DNA of 64,000 bases from Pachypanchax playfairii (Eukaryota > Chordata > Actinopteri > Cyprinodontiformes > Aplocheilidae). Under the pieces are notes generated by a model, which was given only the letters and a program-made list of their open reading frames with translations, searched no databases and had not been told where the DNA came from. The position numbers and the translations under genes were made by a program. This document shows positions 22,480-34,200 of the stretch, in pieces; position 1 is the first letter of the stretch, and each line of letters starts with the position of its first letter. The stretch spans positions 1,790,764 to 1,854,763 of the forward strand of contig SSNP01000069.1 of assembly GCA_006937955.1 (NCBI GenBank), written 5' to 3'.

Positions 22480-23638
22480 TGCTGCAGTCCAACTTAGTGT
22501 GTGTCTGTGAACACCTGTGTACATGTGTATTAAGTGTGACCATATGTGTGTGTGAACACCTGTGTGCACATGTGTGTGCATCTGGGGCAGCTGGAGGTGG
22601 GTTTGGGGAGCTGTGCATGTTCCTGGTCCCAGTTGGATGGGTGGGGATAGAACCAAAGGCTGGATTGGGGGGGCAGTCAGGAACCTGGCCCCTCATTGGT
22701 GTGGGGAGCCCCCGCTGCTCTTCAGTGTTCAGCAAGAATTATATAGGACTAGGGTTTGGGGGAATGGGGCTTGATGATGGAGGATGGTGTGTGGGGTCCT
22801 TCATGTCCACTCACTCCCACTCTAGTCTTGTCCCTCAATTTTATATACATGTAGGGACAAGGGAAACAGCTCTAGGGGGCGGGCCCTTCTGTTGTCAGCC
22901 AGCAGTAGGATGTCCCCACCTGGACTGTCCTCTCCCTTTTAATGCATTAGTGTCAGATATATCATTACTACCATCACAACACACAAGCAATCACTTGCAA
23001 ACACACTAACGACTCATGCTGAACGAGTGAGAGTGGTTGTTGGGGGCCTCACAGCCTCTGCTGCAGGTTCTATGCTGGCTGGGCGTGGCTGCGGGATGGG
23101 CGTTGCCTCATGGTGCTCTGGGGGTGCTGCTGGCTGGCCTGGTGTGGATGTGGCTCGCCTATTTTTGGTGGGGGACGTGTGGGCTCCTGGCCGGGCTGAA
23201 CTCTTTGGAATGGCTAGGGGCCTATACTCGGGGCCCTGACCTGGTCCTAAGCTGGGTGGCAGGGGCAGTGTGGTGGGTATGGGGCTCCTTGGCCTGTGCC
23301 CTCTTGGGGAGCAGACGGAGCTACTCTGTTCTCTTGTGGACATCCCCTCTGCATTGGACCTGTGCCTGCAGGACTGCTGGGCTCCCTGGTGCTCAGAACT
23401 GGTGCACTCTGGTGCCCTTTGGGCTAGTTGCTGATTTCACTCTAGCTACCTTTTACCTTTTCAGTGCAGTTAGTCCACATGATAAATCTACGTACATAAA
23501 CACATACATACACACACTCCCCGGGCTTCAGTCCCCACTAGGTCCATCGGTCCTCAGAGGGTTAGTCAATATCTCAAAACTGGTCCTCAGTAGGGTAAAA
23601 AACAAGAACATGCACACACACACACACACACAGACCAG
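22480..23638. repeat. GT/CA-rich repetitive region, target of Harbinger insertion
   Basis: Contains tgtgtgaacacctgtgtg-type runs and long G-rich stretches without stops in some frames (22497-23009, 23037-23693), with no recognisable protein. The segment at about 23520-23635 (ggcttcagtccccactaggt onward, ending in CA repeats) is related to the right half of the unit duplicated at 29171-29820. Confidence 0.5.
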
Positions 23639-23913
23639 GGGTCTCATTTATAAAGCTTGCTTACGCACAAAACGGGGTCGGAAAACTGCGTAAGCAACTT
23701 TCACCTCAAACTTTGGGATTTGTAAAAAAAAACGTAGCGGAAAAATGTGCACAACTTTAAGTTGAGTAAGAACATGGCTCACGCACATTATGGACATGGA
23801 GAGCACCTGCAGTGCTGCTGCTGAGAAGGATAAAATTATTTATTCCAGCAGCATTATCGATTACCGCTTCCTGCACACACAGAAAAACACCCCGATCCCC
23901 CAGCCACCCAACC

Positions 23914-23914
<1 letters not shown>

Positions 23915-23994
<80 letters not shown>
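23915..23994. repeat. Poly-C tract
   Basis: 80 consecutive C bases abutting the N gap. In the sister element the equivalent place (about 49937) has only a short C run, so this is either a local homopolymer expansion or a sequencing artefact. Confidence 0.97.
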
Positions 23995-24353
23995 NNNNNN
24001 NNNNNNNNNNNNNNNNNNNNNNNNNNNNNNNNNNNNNNNNNNNNNNNNNNNNNNNNNNNNNNNNNNNNNNNNNNNNNNNNNNNNNNNNNNNNNNNNNNNN
24101 NNNNNNNNNNNNNNNNNNNNNNNNNNNNNNNNNNNNNNNNNNNNNNNNNNNNNNNNNNNNNNNNNNNNNNNNNNNNNNNNNNNNNNNNNNNNNNNNNNNN
24201 NNNNNNNNNNNNNNNNNNNNNNNNNNNNNNNNNNNNNNNNNNNNNNNNNNNNNNNNNNNNNNNNNNNNNNNNNNNNNNNNNNNNNNNNNNNNNNNNNNNN
24301 NNNNNNNNNNNNNNNNNNNNNNNNNNNNNNNNNNNNNNNNNNNNNNNNNNNNN
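23995..24353. other. Assembly gap (359 N)
   Basis: Unknown bases. Flanking sequence (cagccaccca and cacacagccccgccccgaca) is nearly contiguous in the sister element near 49936-49970, so the true missing length may be close to zero apart from more C. Confidence 0.98.
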
Positions 24354-24687
24354 CACACAGCCCCGCCCCGACATGCGGAACATCAGCTGGGGGCCAGATT
24401 GAGACAAAAGGTCAACACAGAAGGCATGATTTTTTTATTTTTTTTTAACAATTTTTCATTTTTGAAGTGTGCCTGAAATTTCAGTCTGGATGTTTCATAT
24501 TTTGTGCAGTTCTTCTCGCACTTCTGACAGTGTCAGTTAGAACCCGGCCACCTCCAGGTGCTCCATGCGCCCAAGAAACAACGAAATTTGGTTTTGTTTT
24601 ATATTTTAATGATGGACACATTTGCTCTGTATTAATAAAAGGCTTAGTCTCCTCTGCATGGTCAGTGTCTCACTCCTTATCTATCAT

Positions 24688-25495
24688 GTTTTTTCACACT
24701 GAGAACAGAACTCTGAATCAAGCAGCAGACTCCAGACCAGGGACAAGAGGTGAGTTTGCAAAACAAGGAGAGTTTTTAATAAAACTCCAGCACAGATGAA
24801 AACAGTCACAATAAATGATAAAACTGATTCTGTTACTGCAGGCCCAGCGGGAGTGGATCAGCTGATGCTGATGGGAATGGTCCAGTCTGGACAGGTGGAG
24901 GAGAGGAGAGGTTAGTGACTGAATGACCAGGTGAATGATAAGGATTGGAGGAGATGGCTTACGGTTTGTGATGAGTTGCAGGAGTCCAGGGGAGACAAGC
25001 AGGTGCCAGACGGCTGTGACTGGCGTGTGAGTGTCGGTGGAGGACGGACAGACAGGCTCTGAGGGTGGCAGGTGGATCCTGGGCCCTGGAGGAGTAGAGC
25101 AGAGGCAGGCTGGGAAAAATCCAGAGAAGGACAGAGAGGAGACCGGTGTGAAAACCGTCTCCTGGAAGAAGGAGGTGTGGGAACCGCCAAGGAGGTTCAG
25201 GACAGAGGAGATGACAGCCTGGGAGCTGTCAGGAGAGGAGGCTGGACCACGGAGACCGCAGTGTGGAAACTGGTCAGGAGCTGGTCCAGCTGTGGAGATC
25301 CTGAAGCAGAGCACAGGTGAGGATGAGCACAGAGTCTCAAGCACAACAAAACAGCTAGAATCACTTTGTAGGTTCTAACTAAGCCACTGTTTACCACTAC
25401 ACAGAGTGGAACAATCTGACGCCTGCTCTCTGCAACCGCTCCCCTCTTAAGCCCAGAGGCTGATGATGGTATCTGGATCCACCTGCCGACACCTG
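24688..25495. mobile_element. Insertion nested inside Harbinger copy 1
   Basis: The sister element reads ccttatccagcacgatgcc without interruption (near 50364). In copy 1 the same place holds about 808 extra bases flanked by TTATCT on both sides (24682-24687 and 25496-25501). No terminal inverted repeat or protein was recognised, so the class is unknown. Confidence 0.65.
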
Positions 25496-25498
25496 ACA

Positions 25499-25880
25499 TT
25501 ATCTGGCACGATGCCATGCCGGTTCGAGTACTGCTGAGATCCTAACGGTGAGCGGTGGTGGATCAGAGGTGCCAGGGGGTCCGCCAGTTGCAGACACACT
25601 CTGGCGGTGGCAAGTCATCTTTTTTTTGCCTCCACCTTCAGATTGGACCTTTTTTTGTATATCCACCACAGATCTCTCTGAAGAACTCACAGCATTGACG
25701 GCTTCAGCAACGCTGTGCCACTCTGTGGATTTTCTCTTATTTGTTATGCCACTGCTGTGACCTCCAAAAAGCACTTCCTTTTGTTTTTCCACCTCACCCA
25801 CAAGAACCTCAATTTCTGCTTCGGTGAAGTTTTGCTTCCTTGATCTGCGGTCACTATCCTATTGGTGGAATGCTGTAATG
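25499..25880 (-). pseudogene. Harbinger MYB/SANT-like DNA-binding protein remnant
   Basis: The minus-strand frame reads KQNFTEAEIEVLV, then [19 protein letters not shown], then STEWHSVAEAVNAVSS and ERSVVDIQKK. This is a MYB-like trihelical domain of the kind encoded beside the nuclease in Harbinger elements, where it is thought to bind the transposon ends. After IQKK a frameshift in an A-run moves the expected KVEAKK continuation to another frame, so this copy is broken. The C-terminal half continues with SAVLEPA in both element copies. Confidence 0.7.
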
Positions 25881-26144
25881 AACCGGGTCATGTATATGCA
25901 CAAGGCACTTTGCATTGACCATTTACGGCAGAAAGTGGGCGTGTTGAGGGCGGGATGTGATCCAGAAACACCTGAGCACATTTCTAGGTAAAGTGTGATT
26001 CATAAAGAGGAGATTGTGTGCAGTTGAGCGTACGCCATGTTTTATAGATCCCAAACTTACTTGGCGTAAGTAGATTTTTTTTTGCTGAGCTTACGTACGG
26101 TTTTAGTAAAGATTCTACGCAAAGTTTTATAAATGAGACCCCAG

Positions 26145-27650
26145 GTCCTCTTCCTGTATCCCAGCCCTGGACAGCAGACAAAGAACGTGGGTGTACGAAG
26201 ACCCCGCACCACAGTCATCCTGCTCAGATGTACTGATGGTGTGTGTTGTTCTAAAGTACAAAGTAAAACAGGGGGAGGGGTATCAGCCCACCGCCAGAGT
26301 CCTACATGTGTGTAATGAGAATGTATAAAGGGAATGTGTCTAATCTGTGGAACAAAAGACAGAAAGAGGACCATCTTTGCACCCCCATGATGCACCTGGA
26401 TCCCAAGGCCCTGTGTTTGTGGGAGGAATCATGTGATGGAGCAGGAGGAGGGAATATATAGGGATGGGGAGGAAAGGACTGAGAGGAAACCCCTCCCAGG
26501 GAGTCAGGTCCCCTACTGACCCCCATAGGCACCCCGCTCCCCCCAGTCCACCAAAGGGCTGTGGAACAAAATAGCAGCTAGCAGCACTGAGACCACATAA
26601 CCCCACCCCACAGGTAAACCTATACCTACACCAACTTTCAGTCAGCACTGCTACTACAGGAGACAATAGACCCCCCGACTAAGTCCATCCTCCCCATCTT
26701 GTAGTCCCCCCCAAACAACTTTTCTTATAATACATTACAGATTATGAGGCACATAATTAGACCATTTTGTAAAGTCTTTAATCAAAATGTTTTTCTCACT
26801 TTTTGTTCTTTCTTGGTGGCACTTTTTAAAGATGAACTTGAGTCGAGGCTAAATGGATTTATGTGGTTCAGTCACAAATTCTTGTTAATTCTTTCCTTCA
26901 TTAAATACTGAAGATAAACAACAAAAGCTCTGAATTATGGGAAAAGACAAAATGTGATATGGGTTTTTGCCTGAAAGCATCACCATATTTCACAGCACTA
27001 ATAAATAAAAGCTCAGCAAACTTATGTGAGACTCGTCTGTGTGCTTCTGTCTGGCCGGCTCAGTCTCTCTGAGCCCAGCTCTCTTCATCAGGAGACATTT
27101 TCATTATAACTTTATTCCTTCCTTATGAAGTTTCCATCAGTTTGTCTTTGAAGCTACGGAATAGTTTCTGCTTTTTTATTTTTGATATGCTGCACAGTAT
27201 TAGCAGACTAAAGTTAATGTTTCAGTTAATGAGAAAAAAGTTTTAATATTGATCTAAAGCATACTTAATGTTTTAGAACTCATTATTGGGAGCCTGCTGT
27301 AATGAATCAAAAGCTGTTATTCATATGGCAGCGTCTCTTCTTCTTCACCTCTAAACTGGGTCTTTATGGACAGATTTATTCTTCTTCCATCAAAAATAAA
27401 TGAGACCCCTGATATTTTCTCATTGTCCTTTGAATTTGATCTGTTATTCCTCGGATGTATGGGAGGGTGACCAAGTTGGGATGTGGATCTTCTGTTTTTT
27501 TGCTCTTTCGTTTCCTTCCTGCTTGTTTGTTTCCTTTGTTTATGGCCCATTATGATATTGACACTGTTTTAAAGCATGTTCAATGTGGCGTTCCTCTTCC
27601 TTTCTGTCTTCCTCCTCTGTTATGAATGCGGCTTGTATAAGCTAAAAGAA
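26145..27650. other. Intergenic, nothing recognised
   Basis: The first 500 bases look like a G/C-rich repeat continuing from the left side of the Harbinger insertion. The rest is AT-rich. No exon recognised. Confidence 0.4.
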
Positions 27651-27659
27651 TCAGTTCCA

Positions 27660-28030
27660 AATTTAAGAACTTTGTGCATTGCCACATATGTCTCACTGAA
27701 GGTCTGAAGGCCACTGTGGAGGCATATCCCATGCTGAACAAGCACAAACTGAAGACAGAACTTTCTCTAGTTTATGAGAATCCTAAATTCAGGGGCTGCT
27801 GTGGTGCACTGGCATTGTATCAGGTTCTGATGAGATACAACCCTCAAGACACTTTTCTGGAGACTGTAGTTTTGTTGAACATCCTCATAACAACTCCAAT
27901 GACAACATCTGAAGCTGAGAGATGCTTCTCAACACTGAAATAATAAAGACATTCCTGAGAAATGCAATGGTGCAGGAAAGTCTAAATACACTGGCCATGC
28001 TTTCCATAGAGAGGGTCTGCAGACACACTC
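27660..28030 (+). pseudogene. hAT transposase C-terminal fragment
   Basis: The frame at 27674-27943 reads ALYQVLMRYNPQDTFLETVV, then TTPMTTSEAERCFSTLK, the dimerisation motif of hAT-family transposases (the AERxFS box). After a frameshift or stop at about 27940 the next frame continues KTFLRNAMVQESLNTLAMLS, the usual end of the domain. Only the C-terminus survives, with no N-terminal zinc finger, no catalytic core and no identified terminal repeats, so it is an inactive remnant. Confidence 0.78.
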
Positions 28031-28059
28031 TGCAACCGCAACCCTAATAAATCAGGCCC

Positions 28060-28205
28060 TGTGTCTCCTCTCTGGTCTGGGAATGGATCAGGATCCCCCA
28101 GGAGGAGCTGGAGAGTGTTGCTAGGGTGATGTCAGGGTTTGTCTCCTAAACCTGTTGCCCTGACAACCAGAAATGGATAAGCAGGAGAAGATGGATGGAT
28201 TTGCA
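28060..28205 (+). mobile_element. 3' end of an RTE/Rex-like LINE or SINE
   Basis: tctgggaatggatcaggatc, then cccaggaggagctggagagt, then aaatggataagcaggagaag with a gatggatggat tail. This is the familiar 3' terminus of a fish non-LTR element. The rest is missing. Confidence 0.6.
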
Positions 28206-29150
28206 AATCTTATAAACCTCTATTTTAATCCCATCCATTGATTCCTCCCTCCATCCATCCATCTGATGATTTAACTGAGACATTTTGACATGTCATAGAA
28301 AATATTAACTCGCATTTAATTTGATGGCAGCAACACATCTCCAAAAAGATGGAACAGGGTGATTTTTACATTTTTCTCTAACATCTGATTGTAAACATCT
28401 GGAGGTGAGGAGACCAGCTGCTGGAGTTTTAGGAGAGGAATGTGGTCCTGTTCTTGTTGGATGCAGGATTCTAGCTGCTCAACAGTCCTGGACCTTTGTG
28501 GCAGGACTTTTTATGATACACTAAATGTTTGCTGTTGGTGAAACATCTGGACTGCAGGCAGGTCAGTTCAGCACCTGGACTCTTCTCCTGTTGTGATGGA
28601 TGCAGGATGTGGTTTAACATTGTTGAAATATGCAGGATCTTCTCTGAAAGAGATGTCATCTAGAACCTCTCTGTACTTTTCAGCACTGGTACTCACCTTA
28701 GAACGTTTTAAATTAGTTTTGGTCCAGTGAAGAAGTTGGTGATTCTAGATGTGTTTATACATGGTTAGAAAATCCACATGCTGATATGTTCAAACAAAAA
28801 GCACATTTTGGCAGGAAACTTAAAATACTTTTTTTTTTATTTTGCAGTTGTAATGTGTTGCCCAACTTACCAAAAATGGTCCATAGCCTTCTTTTCACTG
28901 CATTTATATCCTTTAGTGCACTTTGGATGATACTGAATTCCAAACACTCATCCACGACCTTTTAGATGATAGTTTATCCAAGCATACACAAATCAGATAA
29001 GAATGGATCAGGGAGAGGGAAGGAGGGACTTTCAGAAGAAGAGAAAGTGACAACTCCTCTGGTAGATCAGGTTGTTGATGGGGGCTTCAGCTGCCACAGT
29101 TTCATCTCTGGATGCTGGTATGGAGGATCACGGTGAGCTAATCTCTGCAC
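28206..29150. other. Intergenic, nothing recognised
   Basis: AT-rich sequence without recognisable exons. Minus-strand frames at 28471-28659 and 28755-28955 have no identifiable features. Confidence 0.4.
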
Positions 29151-29170
29151 GCACACACACACACACACAC

Positions 29171-29820
29171 ACCCACCCACAAGTGTGTTTTGTTATCCTT
29201 ATGGGGACCGTCCATTGACTTCCATTGATTTTAGTAACTAGATTTATACCTAACCCAAACCCTTTTACTAACCTTAACCATTACTGATCTATAACTAACC
29301 CTAAGACTAACTAAAACTCTATTCACACCATACCTATAAACCTAACCCCTAACCCTAAAAAGGGGAGTCCCCCTCATGGGGACCAGGCTTCGGTCCCCAC
29401 AAGAACCCTCGGACCCCAGAAAGATAGTAAAAGTCAGGAAACGGGTCCCCAGGAGGTCAGAAATACAAACCCACACACACACACTCACACACACACCCAC
29501 CCACAAGTGTGTTTTGTTATCCTTATGGGGACCGTCCATTGACTTCCATTGATTTTAGTAACTAGATTTATACCTAACCCAAACCCTTTTACTAACCTTA
29601 ACCATTACTGATCTATAACTAACCCTAAGACTAACTAAAACTCTATTCACACCATACCTATAAACCTAACCCCTAACCCTAAAAAGGGGAGTCCCCCTCA
29701 TGGGGACCAGGCTTCGGTCCCCACAAGAACCCTCGGACCCCAGAAAGATAGTAAAAGTCAGGAAACGGGTCCCCAGGAGGTCAGAAATACAAACCCACAC
29801 GCACACACACACACACACAG
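29171..29820. repeat. 324-bp unit in two tandem copies with CA-repeat borders
   Basis: The unit acccacccacaagtgtgttt through to aacgggtccccaggaggtca, about 324 bp, appears at 29171 and again at about 29495, apparently identical. Its middle holds cctaacccctaaccctaaa, telomere-like only in passing. CA microsatellites bound each copy. A related half unit is present at about 23520. Confidence 0.9.
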
Positions 29821-29830
29821 ACACACACAT

Positions 29831-30324
29831 ATTTTATGTTTATGGTTATAACTATGTGTCTGTCTTCACTTAGACTACCAAGAACTTTCCCATAACACCT
29901 GGACACTAAATAGTGCCACCCACCCATAGCTATCAGTGCAAGCAAATAGAAGAATTTTGCGTGTGCTACATGTATCAGTTAGCTAGCAGCAACTTGCTGT
30001 GTCAAAATAATAGTTTTAGTGACAGATGTTGGTCTGACATACCAGATCCCAAGTCATCAGAGAAGCCCTCAAACCTCAACATCCATCGGTCCATCGGTTT
30101 CCTTCTGGTCTACATGTGCAGTGGGAACTTTCTGTTTGAGTTGGTAGTTTGACCTTTACTGTAGGATTTATACTAGATGTTAGTCAAAGATTTCAGGTTG
30201 CTTTGTGATGTGCGCTTTCTTTCATACTCATTAAAATCTAACTAAATGCATGATTATGAATAAATGTTCCACTTCACCTTGTTTGCAAAGGAAGGTATTG
30301 TTAAGATAAAAGGAAGTCCTGGAG
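29831..30324. other. Intergenic, nothing recognised
   Basis: No gene or transposon end recognised. Confidence 0.4.
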
Positions 30325-30552
30325 GGGTAAATGGCGTGTACTTGCATAGTGCTATACTGAAGTCCTACGACTCCCAAAGCGCTTCACACCACAGTCTGTC
30401 ATTCACCCCCATTTACACACATGCACACACGTTTGGTGATGATGAACTACACACATGTTGTAGCCACAGCTGTCCTGGGACACACTGATAGACACCAGCG
30501 CCGCCGGACCCTCCGACCACCACCAAACAGGCAAAGTGGGTTAAGTGTCTAT
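30325..30552 (-). repeat. SINE, reverse orientation
   Basis: aatggcgtgtacttgcatag, then ctcccaaagcgcttcacacc, then ccggaccctccgaccaccac. It is the reverse complement of the SINE at 39637-39966 and joins the L2-like LINE at its right edge. It holds one copy of the sequence that is tandemly amplified at 2577-3136. Confidence 0.75.
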
Positions 30553-31800
30553 CTATCAATGAAACCTGATGAGACCAACCAGCTGCAGAGATTACAAGCT
30601 TGTCTTAATGATGTCAAATCTTGGATGAGTCTTAATTTTTTGCTTTTAAATTCAGACAAGACAGAGGTTGTGACTTTTGGGCCTGAGAATCTTAGGAACA
30701 AGTTGTGTAGTCAGTCATCTACGTTGGATGGCATTAATTTGGCCTCCAACAAGAAGGTAAAGAACCTGGGTGTTATCTTTGACCAGGACATGTCCTTTAG
30801 TTCTCATATAAAACATGTTACCAGGACGACCTACTTCCACCTGCGTAATGTTGCTAAAATTAGGAGCATTTTGAATCAAAGAGATGCAGAAACTTTAGTT
30901 CATGCATTTATTACTTCTAGACTTGATTACTGTAATTCTTTATTATCAGGATGTTCTAATAGTGCTGTTAAAGGCCTCCAGCTGATCCAAAATACTGCTG
31001 CCAGAGTTCTGATGAGAGTTAGAAGGAGAGACCATATTTCTCCTGTTTTAGCATCACTTCATTGGCTCCCTGTAAGGTCTAGAATAAAGTTTAAGTTTTT
31101 ACTTTTGACGTATAAGGCCTTGAACGACCAAGCTCCAGCTTATATTAAAGATCTTATTGTTCCATATGCTCCTAACAGAACACTTCGCTTTAGTTATCAG
31201 GCTCCTCTCCTGTGGAACCAGCTTCCACTTTTTATCCGTGAGGCAGACACCTTGTGTAGTTTTAAGAATAGACTTAAAACTTTCCTTTTTACACAATCCT
31301 ATAGTCAGGGTTAGCTTGGGTTCTGCTGATCCATCCCTTTAGTTATGCTGCTATAGGCTTAGACTGCCGGAGGACATACTGTCCACATGTCTTCACTCTG
31401 CTGTCTTTCTTTACTCTCCATGTTTGTATTGATTGTTACTGCTGCCATTAACTGTTTCTCTGTTTATCTTTCTATAGACATGACGACTGGCCAAAATCCA
31501 TCGGTGTTTGTCTCTTTCCTGTCAGCTCAGACCCCAGTCGGCTAAGGCAGAAGGCCGTCCATCCTGAGCCGGGTTCTGGTTCTGCTAGAGGTTTCTTCCT
31601 GTTAAAAGGGAGTCGTTCCTTTCCACTGTCGTCAATCGTGCTGCTCAGGATGGAAGATTGCTCTGAATTAACAATTCAACCTAATCGTCTGGTTCCTTAG
31701 ATAGAAAATGTTTTATTATTAATTGGTTTAATTTTTCTGTAAAGTGCCTTAAAAGGACTTTGTCATGAACTGGCACTTTATAAATAAATAAACTTGAAAC
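30553..31800 (+). mobile_element. 5'-truncated L2-like LINE, reverse transcriptase C-terminal half
   Basis: An open frame to the stop at 31312-31314 begins just after the reverse transcriptase catalytic box and reads CLNDVKSWMSLNFLLLNSDK, then SRLDYCNSLLSG, LQLIQNTAARVL, LHWLPVRSRIKFK, LLLTYKALN and ends FSYQAPLLWNQLPLF to FTQSYSQG. This is the conserved C-terminal region of L2-type fish LINEs. A 3' UTR follows, ending ttataaataaataaacttga. The copy lacks the endonuclease and the FADD core, and compared with 61340-61591 it has lost about 60 bp after PNRTLR. It is probably dead on arrival but little decayed. Confidence 0.85.
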
Positions 31801-32176
31801 TTGTACTGTGCATGGGGGTCAGAGGGCTGCCATCTGCATGGTGCCCAGGGGACAGATGGCTGTCCTCCATGTCCCACCCTGTCCACTACATTTTAGCTGT
31901 AGTTCTTGTTGCTTTCCTGTTATAGTCAATTATTGTTGTTGCATTTTAAATGTTTTACGTTGGATTTTGTTTTTGAATCGAAACTTGTAAAGTTAACCTG
32001 GTTACAGTAATATTGTCTTTAGGTTTAATCTCCACTGATACATGTCTGCAAGATACTCTGAGTCACCTGGAAGCTGCTGCTTTAACCAAATACTAATCAA
32101 GATATTTTCTACAGGTTTCTGTCATCTGGTCTGAATCCAGGTTCATCCTTTAATCAGTCTCATCATGGATTAATAT
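31801..32176. other. Spacer with single minisatellite-like unit
   Basis: ggggtcagagggctgccatc and the following 40 bases resemble the reverse complement of the 67-bp minisatellite unit at 3784-4310. The rest is not recognised. Confidence 0.4.
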
Positions 32177-32770
32177 CTAACTACATCGCATCACAGCTAG
32201 TTTTACTAGTTTATACTCAACATGATAGATTAGAAAATAAAGAGATGCATTTATTGTATGTATTGACATGATAACGTCACACAGTTGGCGCAGATTTGTC
32301 GGCTGCACATCCATGATGTGAATCTCCCGTTCCACCACATCCCAAAGGTGTTCTGATGGATTGAGATCTGGTGACTGTGGAGGCCATTTGAGGACAGTGC
32401 CATGTTCAGGAAACCAATTTGAAATAATTTGAGCTTTATGAGATGGTGCATTATCCTGCTGGATGTCGCCATCAGAAGTTGGGTACATGGTGGTCATGAA
32501 GGGATGGACATGGTCAGCAACAATACTCAGGTAGGCTGTGGTGTTGCAACGATGCTCAATTGGTACTTTGGGGCCCAAAAAGTGCAAAGAAAACATCCCC
32601 CACACCAGCAGCAGCAGCCTGAACCGTTGATACAAGGCAGGATGGATCTATGCTTTCATGTTTGTTGATGTCAAATTCTGATCCGACCATCTGAATGTTG
32701 CAGCAGAAATTGAGACTCATCAGACCAGGAAACATTTTTACAACCTTCTATTATCCAGTTATGGTGAGTC
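32177..32770 (-). pseudogene. Decayed Tc1/mariner transposase
   Basis: On the minus strand, 32770-32650 reads WSDESQFLLQHSDGR and, in a separate open frame below 32635, QQDNAPSHKAQIISNWF, then WPPQSPDLNPSEHLWDVVER. These match the first, second and third catalytic regions of a Tc1-type transposase of a different lineage from the intact copy at 17326. In place of the usual NPIEN box it has NPSEH. The frame is broken between the blocks, and there is no DNA-binding domain or terminal repeat that I could find. Confidence 0.8.
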
Positions 32771-34200
32771 TGTGTGAATTGTACATTACATTAAAACTTC
32801 AACATTAAATCTTCATGAATTCCTTCAACAAACAATGGTTTTTACTGGCCTGGGGATGGGTGGTGGGGGGGTGGGGGGGGTTAATCTGGGTTAGACTGAA
32901 ATATACCAGGTACACATTGGAGGGGTTTAATCCGGGCTACTAGACCAGGATCCGTCCACTAACCTTCCGACTGGAAGGCAACTGCTCAACCCACTGGGCC
33001 ATATGCTTAACACCCCGTGGTACCGTGTGGTGCTTGGAGTGCTGTGTTACCATGGTAACACACCATGGATCACCAATAGAAGTAAATGCATTAATGCTGT
33101 GACTGAGTCGGAGTTGATGTCTGACTTTCTGTTGTGGTAGAGTCAGCTCATCTTGAACAGGTGGAGACACCTGATAAGAGTCACATGACATGAGCATCTG
33201 TCCACACCAACATTTCATCAGAGAGGAACGCCCATCGTTCACGCCATGCGATCATTAACGGCTGGAAGGAGGTGCTGACAGACGCACTCCAGTAACGCAG
33301 GGAATGTGTAAACACTTTACAGGAGTGGATGAGGGCGACTCCAGGTGGGATATCAGGACATCTGTGTAAGCTGCATGAAGGTGATGCTTATCTCACAGCT
33401 CGGACCGACTCCTGTCTTTAATATCTGAGCACCTGCTGCAGTCTCCACATTACTCTACATGTTGAAAGGGTTGGAATGACGTTACCTTCACAAGGTGCCA
33501 GTTTGTTCACAGGATGTGTAGACCGGGTGAAGCCGAACCACAAAACGTTCAACCAGGTTCTGGTTTAAATGAAGTCTTTACATTCAGTTTGACTGAGTTC
33601 AGTTCTCTGTAATGACCAGTACTCAGATGACGGGTGACATCACTGCAGCACCGCCACACTCTGGGCTTGTGTTCTGCATCTCCTACTTCTTAAGATAACA
33701 GCTGCTGCTTGTATCCAGGCCTCACTCTTCTTTACTTGTTCCTGTTCAGGCACACATGGAGCTGGTTTCTGTCTCCAGCTGTCATTGGGTGAGAGGTGGA
33801 GTTACACCTGCACAGGTCACCTGTCCATGCCTTAAGACCTTCCCAAACAAGCAACATGGTTGTTGTTTTACTATGTGATCTCGGTTCAGGCGTCGTCCTC
33901 CTGCAGTCGAGCCACGTTTGTTAAAACTCTGACCACAGCAGCAACCTGCCTTCTACTAATGCAGGTTTACAGGATCATCTCTGGCTGAAGGCCACAACCA
34001 CCAACTATCTGTGAATAAGTAGCGCCCCCTGCTGGCCGAACACAGTGACCGCTCGAAAGTGATCGGATCATTTGCTTATTAAATCTGAAGAACACTGACC
34101 GAGTCACCTGAAAGCAGGTGTAAATCAGAACACTCAGCATGTCACAGTGAACAAAGAAACACAAGGGAAATATGGTAAAGGCAATTAAGGTATAAGTTTA
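32771..34200. other. Intergenic, nothing recognised
   Basis: A G-run near 32860-32880 and a possible reverse SINE head at about 32945-33005 (ccttccgactggaaggcaac). No gene seen. Confidence 0.4.

Larger units (their letters stand above)
23639..26141 (-). mobile_element. Harbinger-type transposon, copy 1 (with gap and nested insertion)
   Basis: The terminal inverted repeats are GGGTCTCATTTATAAAGC on the left and the reverse complement ending TTTATAAATGAGACCC on the right. The trinucleotide CAG is duplicated at 23636-23638 and 26142-26144, and the rejoined target reads GACCAGGTC. A CWG target inside a palindrome is a known preference of fish Harbinger elements. The minus strand (about 25880 down to 25499) encodes a MYB/SANT-like protein remnant typical of the superfamily. 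No DDE nuclease was seen. Inside lie a poly-C tract, a 359-N gap and an 0.8-kb insertion. Confidence 0.85.

Noticed and set aside
23037..23693. 218-codon Trp/Leu-rich frame
   Set aside because: Lies in repetitive G-rich DNA. No domain, start context or splice evidence.
23757..24476. Proline- or glycine-rich frames of 165-228 residues
   Set aside because: They run through the poly-C tract and undefined bases.
29280..29360. Telomere-like CCCTAA motifs
   Set aside because: Only two or three irregular units inside a common fish repeat. Not a telomeric array.
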